From the NCBI GenBank assembly GCA_937930305.1, contig CALGLE010000018.1, positions 62,001 through 126,000 of the forward strand: DNA of 64,000 nucleotides. Direction: 5' to 3'. Shown here one piece after another: positions 49,856 through 59,123 of the stretch (position 1 is the first letter of the stretch; every line of letters starts with the position of its first letter). The DNA comes from an uncultured Granulosicoccaceae bacterium (lineage in GTDB: Bacteria; Pseudomonadota; Gammaproteobacteria; Granulosicoccales; Granulosicoccaceae). The notes below the pieces were generated by a model. The model made no database searches. It was given only the letters and a program-made list of their open reading frames with translations, and was not told the DNA's origin. The position numbers and the translations under genes were made by a program.

Positions 49856-52017
49856 GCCAACTACACACCGATGAAGTCAACGCGCTAGCTGCAGGTCAGC
49901 ACGGCTCACCGTTCGCGGTTTTGGGTTGTCACCCTATCGACAATGACACCGCTATAGTACGAACATTTCAGCCAAAAGCGACCGCCGTTACGTTTATTGG
50001 AGCGGACGAACAACCCGTGCCCTTAAATCGTGTGCACGATGGCGGCGTGTTCGAAGCCATCGTGTCACGACCGGTTTTGCAATACAGCCTGCAATGTTCA
50101 AGGGACGAATACCAGTGGGACACGATTGATGCCTACAGTTTCCCAAGCCTACTCGGTGACACCGATCGGTACCTTTTTGCCGAAGGCAACCACTATGAAT
50201 TACATCATCACCTAGGCTCGCACCTCACCTCGAATCAAGGGGTGGATGGGGTGCAGTTTGCGGTATGGGCACCCAATGCAAAACGCGTCAGCGTGGTCGG
50301 CCCATTCAATGAATGGGATGGTCGAGTCCATGTTATGCGCTCTCATCCTGGCAACGGATTATGGGACATCTTCATACCTAGGTTAGCCTCAGGCACTTTA
50401 TACAAATTTGAAATCATCGACGCCCACGGCACATGCTTACCCTTAAAACATGATCCCTACGCGCCCTATTTTGAACAACCTCCAGGCAATGCCTCCATCG
50501 TTTTTGAATCGGCGTTTGTTTGGAGCGACCATGAGCATATGGCTTCTCGCGCCGACGCCAATCCTTTGCAACAACCCATCTCTGTCTATGAGGTACACGC
50601 CGGTTCGTGGCAACGCAACGTGAACGGTGATTCGCTTAACTACCGCGAATTGGCCGATACATTAATCCCCTATGTTCTAGACAGTGGCTTTACCCACATC
50701 GAGTTATTACCGATAACCGAACACCCACTAACCGCCTCTTGGGGCTACCAACCTATCGGCATGTTCGCCCCTACCTCTCGGTTCGGCTCGCCTGATGATT
50801 TTCGCTACTTCGTTGATTGCTGCCACAACGCAGGACTGGGCGTCATTATGGATTGGGTACCGGCTCACTTTCCCAGCGACGCACACGGTTTAGGGCAGTT
50901 TGATGGCACAGCCCTTTATGAACATGCAGACCCTCGCCAGGGATTGCATAAAGACTGGAATACGCTGATTTTTAATTTTGGTCGCAATGAAGTGGCCAAT
51001 TATTTGATCAGTAACGCGTTGTATTGGATACAAGAATTTCACTTAGACGGTTTACGCGTCGATGCTGTCGCATCCATGTTGTATCTTGACTATTCACGCG
51101 AACACGGCGAATGGATACCCAATGAACACGGCGGCAATCACAACAACGATGCCATCGTGTTTTTAAAACGCATGAATGAAGCGGTGCATTTGGCCGGAGG
51201 CCTAACCTTTGCCGAAGAATCAACATCATTCCCACAGGTTAGCCACCCCACCTACGACGGTGGCTTAGGCTTTACGTTTAAATGGAACATGGGATGGATG
51301 CACGACACCTTGGAATACTTTCAACGAGATCCAGCGCATCGTCAATATCACCAAGATAATTTAACCTTTGGTTTGTTGTATGCATTCAGTGAAAATTTCC
51401 AGCTGCCGTTCTCACACGATGAAGTGGTTCACGGCAAAGGCTCATTGCTTAACAAAATGCCCGGTGACGATTGGCAAAAGCGCGCAAACCTTCGAGCGCT
51501 GCTTGCGTTGATGTTTACTTATCCTGGTAAAAAATTGCTGTTTATGGGGTGTGAAATTGGGCAATACACCGAGTGGGCACACGATGGCAGCGTGCATTGG
51601 GACTTGTTAAACAACGAAGGGCATGCCGGGTTACATCAGTTGGTAAAAGACTTAAACACCTTATACAAAACCAACCCCGCATTGCATTCGAGCGATTGTG
51701 ATCAAAGAGGGTTTGATTGGATTGATTGCGCCGATGCTGAGCACAGTGTGATTTCGTTTAAACGAACATCCACTGTAAACGATGAACAATTGGTGGTTGT
51801 GTGTAACTTTACACCCGTCGTTCGAGACGCCTATCGCATTGGTGTGCCCAGCTCTGGTACTTGGAAAGAGGTGTTGAATTCAGATGCTAGTGCCTATGCA
51901 GGAAGCGGTGTGGGTCACGCCGGTGCGGTTGAATCAACCGGCGTTGCGTGTCATGGGCAACCGGATTCTTTGGAGTTGAAATTGCCGCCTTTGTCGGTGT
52001 TGGTTTTTCAAGCCTGA
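49852..52017 (+). CDS. glgB: 1,4-alpha-glucan branching enzyme GlgB
   Basis: A 721-residue GH13 branching enzyme creating alpha-1,6 branches. Two N-terminal beta-sandwich domains (the second with GVQFAVWAPNAKRVSVVGPFNEWDG) precede the barrel. Catalytic residues sit in DGLRVDAVASMLYLDYSRE (nucleophile Asp), FAEESTSFPQVS (acid Glu) and FSHDEVVHGKGSLLNKMPGD (Asp). Its ATG overlaps the glgA stop (ATGA). It is the last gene of the plus-strand glgCAB operon and converges on the ABC-2 permease gene with no clear terminator in the 69-bp gap. Confidence 0.95.
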   Translation: MSQLHTDEVNALAAGQHGSPFAVLGCHPIDNDTAIVRTFQPKATAVTFIGADEQPVPLNRVHDGGVFEAIVSRPVLQYSLQCSRDEYQWDTIDAYSFPSLLGDTDRYLFAEGNHYELHHHLGSHLTSNQGVDGVQFAVWAPNAKRVSVVGPFNEWDGRVHVMRSHPGNGLWDIFIPRLASGTLYKFEIIDAHGTCLPLKHDPYAPYFEQPPGNASIVFESAFVWSDHEHMASRADANPLQQPISVYEVHAGSWQRNVNGDSLNYRELADTLIPYVLDSGFTHIELLPITEHPLTASWGYQPIGMFAPTSRFGSPDDFRYFVDCCHNAGLGVIMDWVPAHFPSDAHGLGQFDGTALYEHADPRQGLHKDWNTLIFNFGRNEVANYLISNALYWIQEFHLDGLRVDAVASMLYLDYSREHGEWIPNEHGGNHNNDAIVFLKRMNEAVHLAGGLTFAEESTSFPQVSHPTYDGGLGFTFKWNMGWMHDTLEYFQRDPAHRQYHQDNLTFGLLYAFSENFQLPFSHDEVVHGKGSLLNKMPGDDWQKRANLRALLALMFTYPGKKLLFMGCEIGQYTEWAHDGSVHWDLLNNEGHAGLHQLVKDLNTLYKTNPALHSSDCDQRGFDWIDCADAEHSVISFKRTSTVNDEQLVVVCNFTPVVRDAYRIGVPSSGTWKEVLNSDASAYAGSGVGHAGAVESTGVACHGQPDSLELKLPPLSVLVFQA

Positions 52018-52086
52018 CGGTACTGTCCCAACAGATGGAGTCGTCCCACTGAGATAGCATCGCAAGACACACTTAGTTAGGGCAGT

Positions 52087-53082
52087 TCAGCTGCCTTCCC
52101 ATCGAAACAACCGCGCCCCAAAAAATAAACAAACAACCGTAAACCCAATCAACAAAAGCAGCCGTGGAGCGATATCCACGAACCCTGCGCCATCGATCAT
52201 CACAGCGCGGGCCGCAGCAATGACTTGCGTCAGCGGTAACGCTTCTGCGGCCAATTGCACCCACCGAGGGGCCGCATCCAACGTGAACCAAGCCCCCGAT
52301 AGCAACATCATTGGCCACGTGCATAAATTCAACAAGCCACCTGCGAGCTCCTCACTGGGAGTTCGGGAAGCCATCAGCAAACCCAGGCTTATTAAACTTA
52401 GTGCACCCAGCAGTAGCACGATAAACAGCAAAAAGTAACTGCCTCTAACCGTGAAATCTAAAAAGATATGCGTGCCAACAAATACGGTGGTTGCAACCGC
52501 CAATATTAACCAAAGCCGAGACATAACCTGAGCTGCAAGAAATTCAAACGCGGTTAGTGGGGTGGCCTTTAAGCGTCGCAACACACCGCTTTTGCGGTAA
52601 CGCACAATGACATAACCGACGCCAAACAATGAGGCAAACATCATGTTCACGCCTAATATGCCAGGCAGCACCCAATCAATGTATCGCACCGCGTCCCCGG
52701 TTACCGGTTCTCTTTTATAGTCAGCGCTGCTGAGTAATTGGTCTAACACGTAACCGTTAGGTGACGTTTCATTCACCCAATATCGTTGCGCCGAGCCGTC
52801 TATTAACGCATCCAGTTGATGACGTTCCACTTTACGAATACCGATCGCATCCGACTCGACAGTGACAAATGAGGTGTAGCGTTGATCGGATAATGCGTGG
52901 GTAACATCATCAGACAAAACCCCGACACGAAAACGGGTTTGGTCTTCCCCACTGAAAACAATCGACAATCCGATAACCAAAAGAACAGGAAAAATAACAT
53001 TCCATGCCCAGCTGGAACGATCTCGGATGAACTCTCGGTTCCGCGCCGCTAGCACGGCCAAAAATCGACGCAATGCAATCAC
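52087..53082 (-). CDS. ABC-2 type transporter permease
   Basis: A 331-residue exporter permease. One N-terminal helix after RDRSSWAWNVIFPVLLVIGLSI is followed by a periplasmic domain of about 140 residues. Five helices come next, with LRRLKATPLTAFEFLAAQ (the coupling region) and MLLSGAWFTLDAAPRWVQ, both typical of ABC-2 transporters such as drug or lipid exporters. GTG 53082 overlaps the ATPase stop (GTGA). Substrate unknown. Confidence 0.87.
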   Translation of the reverse strand: MIALRRFLAVLAARNREFIRDRSSWAWNVIFPVLLVIGLSIVFSGEDQTRFRVGVLSDDVTHALSDQRYTSFVTVESDAIGIRKVERHQLDALIDGSAQRYWVNETSPNGYVLDQLLSSADYKREPVTGDAVRYIDWVLPGILGVNMMFASLFGVGYVIVRYRKSGVLRRLKATPLTAFEFLAAQVMSRLWLILAVATTVFVGTHIFLDFTVRGSYFLLFIVLLLGALSLISLGLLMASRTPSEELAGGLLNLCTWPMMLLSGAWFTLDAAPRWVQLAAEALPLTQVIAAARAVMIDGAGFVDIAPRLLLLIGFTVVCLFFGARLFRWEGS

Positions 53083-53981
53083 AAGGCATCCCCTTCGGCA
53101 GCCAACGACATAAACAAATCATCTAAGGTGGGTTTGGATACATCCAGTTCAGACAAATTAGCCCCAGTTTCCACCAAAAAGCCCAGCACACTGTTCAATT
53201 CGGACGTAGTGAAGCCTACCGTGTTCTCATCCTCGTCGATATGAGCCTCTGGAAAGCGCAAGCGTAAGTCGTTAAGCAATGGTGTGACCACCTGCTTGGG
53301 CAAGGTCAGTGTGGCGTCTTGAAATCGTTCAGATAACAACGCATCGGGTGTGCCTTGCGCTAGGATATTTCCTTGATGCATGAATACCAATTCATCACAC
53401 AAAACCCGCGCCTCTTCCATGTAATGCGTGGTTAATACGATGGTTTTACCCTCGGCCTGAATCGATTCAATCAAATGCCAAAAACGTTGCCTGGCGTCGG
53501 GGTCGAGACCGGTGGTGGGTTCATCCAAAAACAGAACATCGGGGTTATTCACTAATGCGATCGCAAGCAACAACCTTTGGCGTTGTCCACCCGAGACTTT
53601 GCGCGTGTCTTGATCGAGAAAGTTGCCCAAGGCGCATTGTTCAACCAATTGATCAAACGCCACTGGCTGATCATAAAAGCGGCTGAACATAAGCAGAGCT
53701 TCTCGCACCGTCATGTAGTCCTGCAGTGCGGTGGACTGGAACATAATGCCTGCGGCTTCGGCCAGTTGGTCGCCCAACGGTTCTCCACGAAAAAGCACCT
53801 CGCCACTGCTGGGCGGCACCAACCCTTCCAGCATTTCTACGGTGGTGGTTTTACCGGCGCCGTTGGGGCCTAGCAATCCAATGCAACAACCTGTATGAAT
53901 TTTGAACGATATAGCATTTACCGCCACTAAATCGTCGTATCGGCGGGTAAGCTGTATCGCTTCTAGCAGTGGCGGATTCAT
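53079..53981 (-). CDS. ABC-2 type transporter ATP-binding protein
   Basis: A 300-residue ATPase partnered with the ABC-2 permease. Walker A GLLGPNGAGKTTTVEML, Q-loop IMFQSTALQ, signature VSGGQRQRLLLAIAL, Walker B VLFLDEPTTGLD and switch His in LTTHYMEEA are all present. A C-terminal extension of about 80 residues is typical of drug- or polyketide-exporting ABC proteins (DrrA-like). The start is ATG at 53981. It is divergent from the OmpA-domain gene with 123 bp between. Confidence 0.9.
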   Translation of the reverse strand: MNPPLLEAIQLTRRYDDLVAVNAISFKIHTGCCIGLLGPNGAGKTTTVEMLEGLVPPSSGEVLFRGEPLGDQLAEAAGIMFQSTALQDYMTVREALLMFSRFYDQPVAFDQLVEQCALGNFLDQDTRKVSGGQRQRLLLAIALVNNPDVLFLDEPTTGLDPDARQRFWHLIESIQAEGKTIVLTTHYMEEARVLCDELVFMHQGNILAQGTPDALLSERFQDATLTLPKQVVTPLLNDLRLRFPEAHIDEDENTVGFTTSELNSVLGFLVETGANLSELDVSKPTLDDLFMSLAAEGDAL

Positions 53982-54104
53982 GACGAAGCTGACTTCTTAG
54001 GGAGCAGGATGAAGGTTTACTTAGTTTGGCACGACGCAGATCACTCGCCGCAACGAACTAACCTTGTATACTTCATTTGTTATTGGCATTTGCTCTAAAG
54101 ATCA

Positions 54105-55844
54105 ATGAAAACTCTGATCGCGTTATTGCTCGTTACCCTCGGCCTGGGGGCAGCCTACTGGAAACTTCAACACCCAGACGCCACGTTGGACGACGTGAAG
54201 CTGGGCGCTAACCATACGCTCGAACGGGCAAAAACGGGATTTGCCGCCTTTCGTAGTGGGTCGCCTGCGGATGCATCCACGACGGCTGAGGCAAACGCCG
54301 AGGCACAAGCGCAACAAGCGGAACAGCAAGCCGCGATCAACGATCGCATTCTTGGGCTGGAAGGCAAGTTCGAGGATCGATTAGCCGCCATCGAAGCCGG
54401 CACACTTGACCTGGATGGAACGGTGATTAACGGCCGCTTAACTGATGCTGAACGGCGCATGGACGCCAACGATCAAAAATTCACCCAAATCAATGATTCC
54501 ATCGACGCCTTAGCAGAAGAGATCGATACAGTTTCCAGTAGCTTAGGCAATTTAAATGACAACGTGGCTGCATCCGCCACACAAGAGGATGACTTCAAAA
54601 GCCAATTGGGCACCCTCAGCCGGCAGGTTAGCGACTTAAAAAACCAGGTTAGCGAGCAAGATGCTGAACAAACTTTAACCAATATTGGTACCCGCATCGA
54701 TTCCATTGACTCCCGACTCACTGAACTCAGTGGTAGCAAAAGCCTTGGATTAGACGAATTAAACGCAAAAATGACACTCATCGCCGATCAAACGTCGGCA
54801 CTTGAAGGGCGTATTAACACGTTATCGGTTGATTCCAATGGGGATGGCAGCACGTCGGAGAATCTCAGTATTCAAGTTGATCAGCGCCTGCAACAGATGG
54901 AAAACAAGTTAGCAACCGCCAATGCCGATGCCTTGCGGGTCAACAGTTTGGTGGAACGCCTGAACGCAGCGAATGATCAGATCAGCAGCCTAAATGCCGC
55001 ACAGACGGACACAGCGAGCAACAACGAACGAGTGGATGCCTTACTGAAAGCGCTGGATTCGAATACGAAAAAAACGGCTGTTTTAGAAAGCCAACTCAAC
55101 GAGGCGAACGAGAAGTTAGCCAGCTTGAGCGATGAACTCGCTGAGTTAAAAAATACCGGCTCTAAAGTTAGCGTTGAGTCCTTACAGGCAGAACTCAATG
55201 AACAGCTGGAGTTGCTCAAAACTCGCATCGAAAATACAAACGATAACACCGACATTGCTACCCTAAATCAAACTTTAGCCACTACACGCGATCGCATCCA
55301 ACTACTGGAAAGTCGCGTGCAGGAATTGCCATCGGATGGGGACAACGCCGAAGCCGCCCAGGTCGCACAGTCCGAGCTGCAACAACAAATTTTAGCGATG
55401 GAAGAACGCTTACGCGCATTACCCCAACAGACCGATCCTAAATTACTCAGCACGCTTAACCAAGTTCAAGCTGAGGTGGCTGAGCTGCGAGATCGCGACA
55501 ACAGCGACGGTATAGAATACAAGGTGTACTTTGGCAACGGCAGTATCGCGATAAGCGATGATGCGGCTGTGGTGTTGAAGTCGTTCATCAAACAAGAGCA
55601 AAACCGAACAACGGGTGTGAACATTTACGGCTTCACCGATCGCCGCGGTGATGCAGCATACAACCAACGTTTGGCGTTACAGCGCGCAACGGCAGTGCGT
55701 TCCTTTTTAATTCAAAATGGATTCGACTTCACCAAAATCAAATCACTCAGCGGCCTGGGTGAGGATGCCGCGGCAGCGACGCTCGACGACGGCGCAGCAG
55801 ATGCTGACCAACGAACCGTTGTGTTGGTGGCAGATCAGCCCTAG
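54105..55844 (+). CDS. OmpA-domain protein with long coiled coil
   Basis: A 579-residue envelope protein. Residues 1-20 form a single hydrophobic anchor or signal. From about residue 60 to 465 the sequence is Ala/Glu/Gln/Leu-rich and heptad-like, with repeated N-x-x-x-S-x-L patterns, indicating a long coiled coil. Residues 470-579 are an OmpA/MotB peptidoglycan-binding domain: VYFGNGSIAISDDAAVVLKSF, NIYGFTDRRGDAAYNQRLALQRATAVRSFLI and DQRTVVLV. The GFTDRRGDxxYNxxLALxRA core has the Asp and Arg that bind diaminopimelate. It could tether inner membrane to peptidoglycan over a long distance. It is monocistronic. Confidence 0.87.
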   Translation: MKTLIALLLVTLGLGAAYWKLQHPDATLDDVKLGANHTLERAKTGFAAFRSGSPADASTTAEANAEAQAQQAEQQAAINDRILGLEGKFEDRLAAIEAGTLDLDGTVINGRLTDAERRMDANDQKFTQINDSIDALAEEIDTVSSSLGNLNDNVAASATQEDDFKSQLGTLSRQVSDLKNQVSEQDAEQTLTNIGTRIDSIDSRLTELSGSKSLGLDELNAKMTLIADQTSALEGRINTLSVDSNGDGSTSENLSIQVDQRLQQMENKLATANADALRVNSLVERLNAANDQISSLNAAQTDTASNNERVDALLKALDSNTKKTAVLESQLNEANEKLASLSDELAELKNTGSKVSVESLQAELNEQLELLKTRIENTNDNTDIATLNQTLATTRDRIQLLESRVQELPSDGDNAEAAQVAQSELQQQILAMEERLRALPQQTDPKLLSTLNQVQAEVAELRDRDNSDGIEYKVYFGNGSIAISDDAAVVLKSFIKQEQNRTTGVNIYGFTDRRGDAAYNQRLALQRATAVRSFLIQNGFDFTKIKSLSGLGEDAAAATLDDGAADADQRTVVLVADQP

Positions 55845-55923
55845 TTAAGAGTCTGCGCCGCAGATAAATTTTCTATTAGAAAATCGAATCTAGAGACACC
55901 ACGACATCCAGAGAATTGCTTTG

Positions 55924-56553
55924 ATGATCGACGAGAAAATCACGGACACCGATTGTTTATTAGTTATTGATGTACAAAATGATTTTTGTGCAGGTGGTGC
56001 CTTGGCTGTGCCCGATGGCGATGCGGTGGTGCCGGTTATCAATGCGCTTATCCCACAATTTCAAACTGTCGTGCTCACTCAAGACTGGCACCCAGCTGGC
56101 CATAGCTCTTTTGCCAGCCAACACCCCGGCAAGAATCCGCTCGATACGGTGAGCTTTCCCTATGGTGAACAAACCCTGTGGCCCGATCATTGTGTGCAAG
56201 GTTCAGCTGGCGCTGAGTTTCATGCCGACCTGAATGTTCATGCTGCTCAAATGATCGTTCGTAAAGGTTTTCGACAACCGATTGATTCCTACTCTGCATT
56301 TTTTGAAAACGATAAGACCACGGCCACAGGCCTGTCGGGTTACCTTAAAGAGCGCAGCGTTCAGCGCGTATTCTGTGTGGGTCTGGCCACCGATTTTTGT
56401 GTTCGGTATTCAGCAGAAGATTCCAAACGCGAGGGCTTTGATACGGTGCTACTAACCGCCGGGTGCCGCGGCATCGACATCGAAGGATCTGTTAATGCGG
56501 GATTGACAGCGATGGTAGAACAAGGCATCGTGATCAGCAATTCACCCGCTTAG
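55924..56553 (+). CDS. pncA: Nicotinamidase/pyrazinamidase PncA
   Basis: A 209-residue cysteine amidohydrolase converting nicotinamide to nicotinate for NAD salvage. The catalytic triad is Asp16 in VIDVQNDF, Lys114 in IVRKGF and Cys159 in GLATDFCVRYSA. The metal site is Asp54, His56 and His89 (TQDWHPAGHSSF and WPDHC). ATG 55924 is preferred to the TTG just before it. The VOC gene follows in the same direction after 14 bp. Its product nicotinate would be the likely substrate of the hydroxylase operon near the start of the window. Confidence 0.94.
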   Translation: MIDEKITDTDCLLVIDVQNDFCAGGALAVPDGDAVVPVINALIPQFQTVVLTQDWHPAGHSSFASQHPGKNPLDTVSFPYGEQTLWPDHCVQGSAGAEFHADLNVHAAQMIVRKGFRQPIDSYSAFFENDKTTATGLSGYLKERSVQRVFCVGLATDFCVRYSAEDSKREGFDTVLLTAGCRGIDIEGSVNAGLTAMVEQGIVISNSPA

Positions 56554-56567
56554 ATCAACTTACTCCC

Positions 56568-57215
56568 GTGGAAATTTCTCACCCCTTAACAATCGATCAC
56601 TTAGCGGTGGTTGCTAGCTCTTTGTCTGAGGGCTGTGAATACGTTAAAGATTGCTTAGGTATCGATATTCCATTCGGCGGTGAACATCCGCACATGGGCA
56701 CACACAATTGCTTGGCAAAATTAGGCGATGATGAATTTCTAGAAATTATTGCCATAAACCCCGATGCCCCCCAACCCAGTCATGCTCGCTGGTTCAACCT
56801 AGACAACCACGGCAATCGAGCCCCCTATTTGGCGCACTGGATTGCACGAACCGATAGCCTGGCGGATGCCATGGAATTTTTACCCGCCGAGGTAGGCACC
56901 CCAAAAACCTGCTCCCGCGGTGATCTGTCATGGCAACTGACGGTTCCCGATGATGGAACCTTTGCTTTCGGTGGCGCGTTCCCATCGGTAATCGAATGGC
57001 CGATGCGCCCATTTCCAGGCGCAGGCATGCAAGAGGTAGGCTGCAAGTTGATGTCGCTGAGGCTACTGCATCCCCATGCACCCGTACTTCAGCAGGCACT
57101 GCAACCGGTACTGGAAAAAACCGTGTTCAACGATCGCATCCAAGTCATGCAAGCGGACAGAGTGAAACTAAGCGCTGAAATCAAAACACCGGTGGGTATT
57201 CGAACATTAGGCTAA
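56568..57215 (+). CDS. VOC (glyoxalase-like) family protein
   Basis: A 215-residue protein of the glyoxalase/bleomycin-resistance fold, probably a Glyoxalase_3-type member. IDHLAVVASSLSEGCEYVKDCLG contains the first metal-binding His, and GTHNCLAKLGDDEFLEIIAINPDA its usual partner segment. A WPMRPFPGAGMQEVGCKLMSL strand repeats the half-fold. Starts at GTG 56568, 14 bp after pncA. Its last 4 bp overlap the convergent cyclase gene. Reaction unknown. Confidence 0.8.
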   Translation: MEISHPLTIDHLAVVASSLSEGCEYVKDCLGIDIPFGGEHPHMGTHNCLAKLGDDEFLEIIAINPDAPQPSHARWFNLDNHGNRAPYLAHWIARTDSLADAMEFLPAEVGTPKTCSRGDLSWQLTVPDDGTFAFGGAFPSVIEWPMRPFPGAGMQEVGCKLMSLRLLHPHAPVLQQALQPVLEKTVFNDRIQVMQADRVKLSAEIKTPVGIRTLG

Positions 57216-58192
57216 GCGAATTCGACGGAAAATCGCAAGGTTGCTGCCGCGGCATCATCCGCTTCGCCACTGTCATTGCAAGCTAACAAGGCGGTTGGGT
57301 CTGTTGGTTCTATGCCCACACCGATGGCCCCGCGCCCATCTAGAATGACCGATTCTCTTTGCACCGCATACACCGGCTGACCGTCTTTACGAATGAAGGT
57401 ACCGTTGGTGCTGGTATCGGTTAGGGTGAATTGACCATTTCGGTATTCCAGCAATGCGTGCTCTCGACTGGCTCTGTCGCTGACCACACAAACATCCGAC
57501 AATTCCGTGCGACCAATATTCAACACCGTTCGTGCTGAACCCAAAACCCACAACTGCCCATTGAAGGTAATTTCTAACTGCTGAACTATGGATGCGGCAT
57601 TTAATTCGGTGGACGATGCCACGCGGGTTGCAATGCGTGTGGCAGCTTCTCTGTCTGCTTGCCAATCGATTCGAAAAATATCAATGTCTTCTTCATTTCC
57701 ACGTGAACTGGACTGCTTTAATAAGGTGGCGCTGGTTTTGTATTCTTTGCCTAAGCGATGCACCGTACCACCCGAGGTGGTTATTTCATTCACGCGAGCG
57801 AACGAGGCAATGCGCGCCGCAATGTTTACCGCGTTGCCGTAAACATCACCTTTGTCTTCAATGACTGGACCGCAGTGAAACCCCACTCGAACCGACAGCG
57901 GCGAAGACTGATGAGCAAGTTGAATGGCGATCGCCGCGCGCACGGCCGCATCGGGTTGTTCAAATCGAGCTAAGGATGCATCCCCGACCGTACGAAGCAA
58001 GCTGCCGCCTTCGGAGGCGATGGCGTTTGCCATGCGCTCTAAGCTTTCGCTGACAAATCGATGGCCAGCCACATCGCCCACGTCCTGATACAGGCGCACG
58101 CTGCTGCCTATGTCAGCAAAAAGAATGGTGGCTTCGTCTCCGCGGCTTGCGCTCACAGTGAATAGTCTCGAGGGATCGTCTGGTATTATCAC
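57212..58192 (-). CDS. Class III adenylate/guanylate cyclase with C-terminal FHA domain
   Basis: A 326-residue soluble protein. The N-terminal cyclase domain (about 20-190) has TILFADIGSSVRLYQ with the first metal Asp, TVGDASLARF with the second Asp, VGFHCGPVIE, and YGNAVNIAARI with the transition-state Asn and Arg. A C-terminal FHA domain (about 220-300) follows: NIGRTELSDVCVVSDRASREHALLEY and DTSTNGTFI, binding phosphothreonine. The product is cAMP or cGMP; substrate-selecting residues cannot be judged reliably. The GTG start at 58192 is provisional; a further GTG lies 12 codons inside. The architecture links phospho-signalling to cyclic-nucleotide synthesis. Confidence 0.85.
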   Translation of the reverse strand: MIIPDDPSRLFTVSASRGDEATILFADIGSSVRLYQDVGDVAGHRFVSESLERMANAIASEGGSLLRTVGDASLARFEQPDAAVRAAIAIQLAHQSSPLSVRVGFHCGPVIEDKGDVYGNAVNIAARIASFARVNEITTSGGTVHRLGKEYKTSATLLKQSSSRGNEEDIDIFRIDWQADREAATRIATRVASSTELNAASIVQQLEITFNGQLWVLGSARTVLNIGRTELSDVCVVSDRASREHALLEYRNGQFTLTDTSTNGTFIRKDGQPVYAVQRESVILDGRGAIGVGIEPTDPTALLACNDSGEADDAAAATLRFSVEFA

Positions 58193-58220
58193 CCCCTATT
58201 GTATTGGAAGGAATGTGGTC

Positions 58221-59072
58221 ATGGCAGAACTGATTGCGGTGGATTACGAAGCGCCCAACGCTGCCCAGCAGTTTGTGCAATCGCTGCGCGACACCGGATT
58301 TGGTGTGCTCAAGAATCATCCCATCCAATCAAGCACTCTAACCGCCATGTACAAGCATTGGGCAGACTTTTTCGCTGGTAACGAGAAGGAAACCTTCTTA
58401 TTCGATGCGGATAAATTTGATGGATTTTTCCCAACTCGCCTGGCAGAAACGGCAAAGGGACATAGCGTAAGAGATCTAAAGGAGTACTTTCACTACTACC
58501 CTTGGGGTCGTTGCCCGGACGCTCTAAAAACCGCAAATCAAGACTACTACGACCAAGCGGTTACCTTTGCTGCGCAATTGCTGGGCTGGGTGGAAGAAAA
58601 CACGCCCGCTGACGTGGCAACTCGCTACAAAGAACCTTTATCAACCATGATCCAAGGTAGCGAGCAATCCTTATTGCGGGTTCTGCATTACCCGCCGTTG
58701 CCTGAAAACCGGGAACCCGATGCCATCCGCGCCAGTGCACACGAAGATATCAACCTACTGACCGTGTTGCCCGCGGCCAACGAACCAGGCTTACAAGTGC
58801 TGGCCAAAAATGGCGAGTGGTTAGATGTTCCGTGTGATTTTGGTAATTTAATTATCAACATTGGAGATATGTTGCAAGAAGCCAGTGGTGGCTACTTTCC
58901 ATCCACCACGCATCGAGTGATCAACCCAGAGGGTATGGATGCCGGTCGCAGCCGAATTTCTCTCCCTCTGTTCTTACACCCCAGGCCAGACGTCGTGTTG
59001 TCTGATCGTTACACTGCTGGGGAGTATTTAACTGAGCGCTTAAATGAGCTGCGCAAGAACGATTCGGCTTAA
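58221..59072 (+). CDS. 2-oxoglutarate/Fe(II)-dependent oxygenase (isopenicillin N synthase-like)
   Basis: A 283-residue oxygenase. The iron-binding facial triad is H174 and D176 in SAHEDINLLTVL and H231 in STTHRVINP; the 2-oxoglutarate-binding R-x-S is R245/S247. A DIOX_N-like first third includes LRDTGFGVLKNHPI. ATG 58221 follows a GGAAGGAA site; a longer frame from 58110 would run into the divergent cyclase gene. The substrate is unknown. Tandem direct repeats begin within its last codons. Confidence 0.87.
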   Translation: MAELIAVDYEAPNAAQQFVQSLRDTGFGVLKNHPIQSSTLTAMYKHWADFFAGNEKETFLFDADKFDGFFPTRLAETAKGHSVRDLKEYFHYYPWGRCPDALKTANQDYYDQAVTFAAQLLGWVEENTPADVATRYKEPLSTMIQGSEQSLLRVLHYPPLPENREPDAIRASAHEDINLLTVLPAANEPGLQVLAKNGEWLDVPCDFGNLIINIGDMLQEASGGYFPSTTHRVINPEGMDAGRSRISLPLFLHPRPDVVLSDRYTAGEYLTERLNELRKNDSA

Positions 59073-59109
59073 CGATTCGGCCAAAACGATCTGGGTCAAA
59101 CGATTTGGC
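59058..59109 (+). repeat. Four short direct repeats at the oxygenase 3' end
   Basis: Copies of AACGATTCGGC or close variants start at 59058, 59071, 59085 and 59099, with spacings of 13, 14 and 14 bp. The first lies within the last codons of the oxygenase gene, and the rest fill most of the gap before the convergent antiporter gene. A weaker copy (AACGATTTATC) starts at 59131 inside the antiporter gene end. Confidence 0.7.
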
Positions 59110-59123
59110 TGAATCACCATAGC

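Noticed and set aside
58110-58220. Longer start for the oxygenase
   Set aside because: It is the antisense of the cyclase N-terminus. The Met at 58221 has a clear ribosome site.
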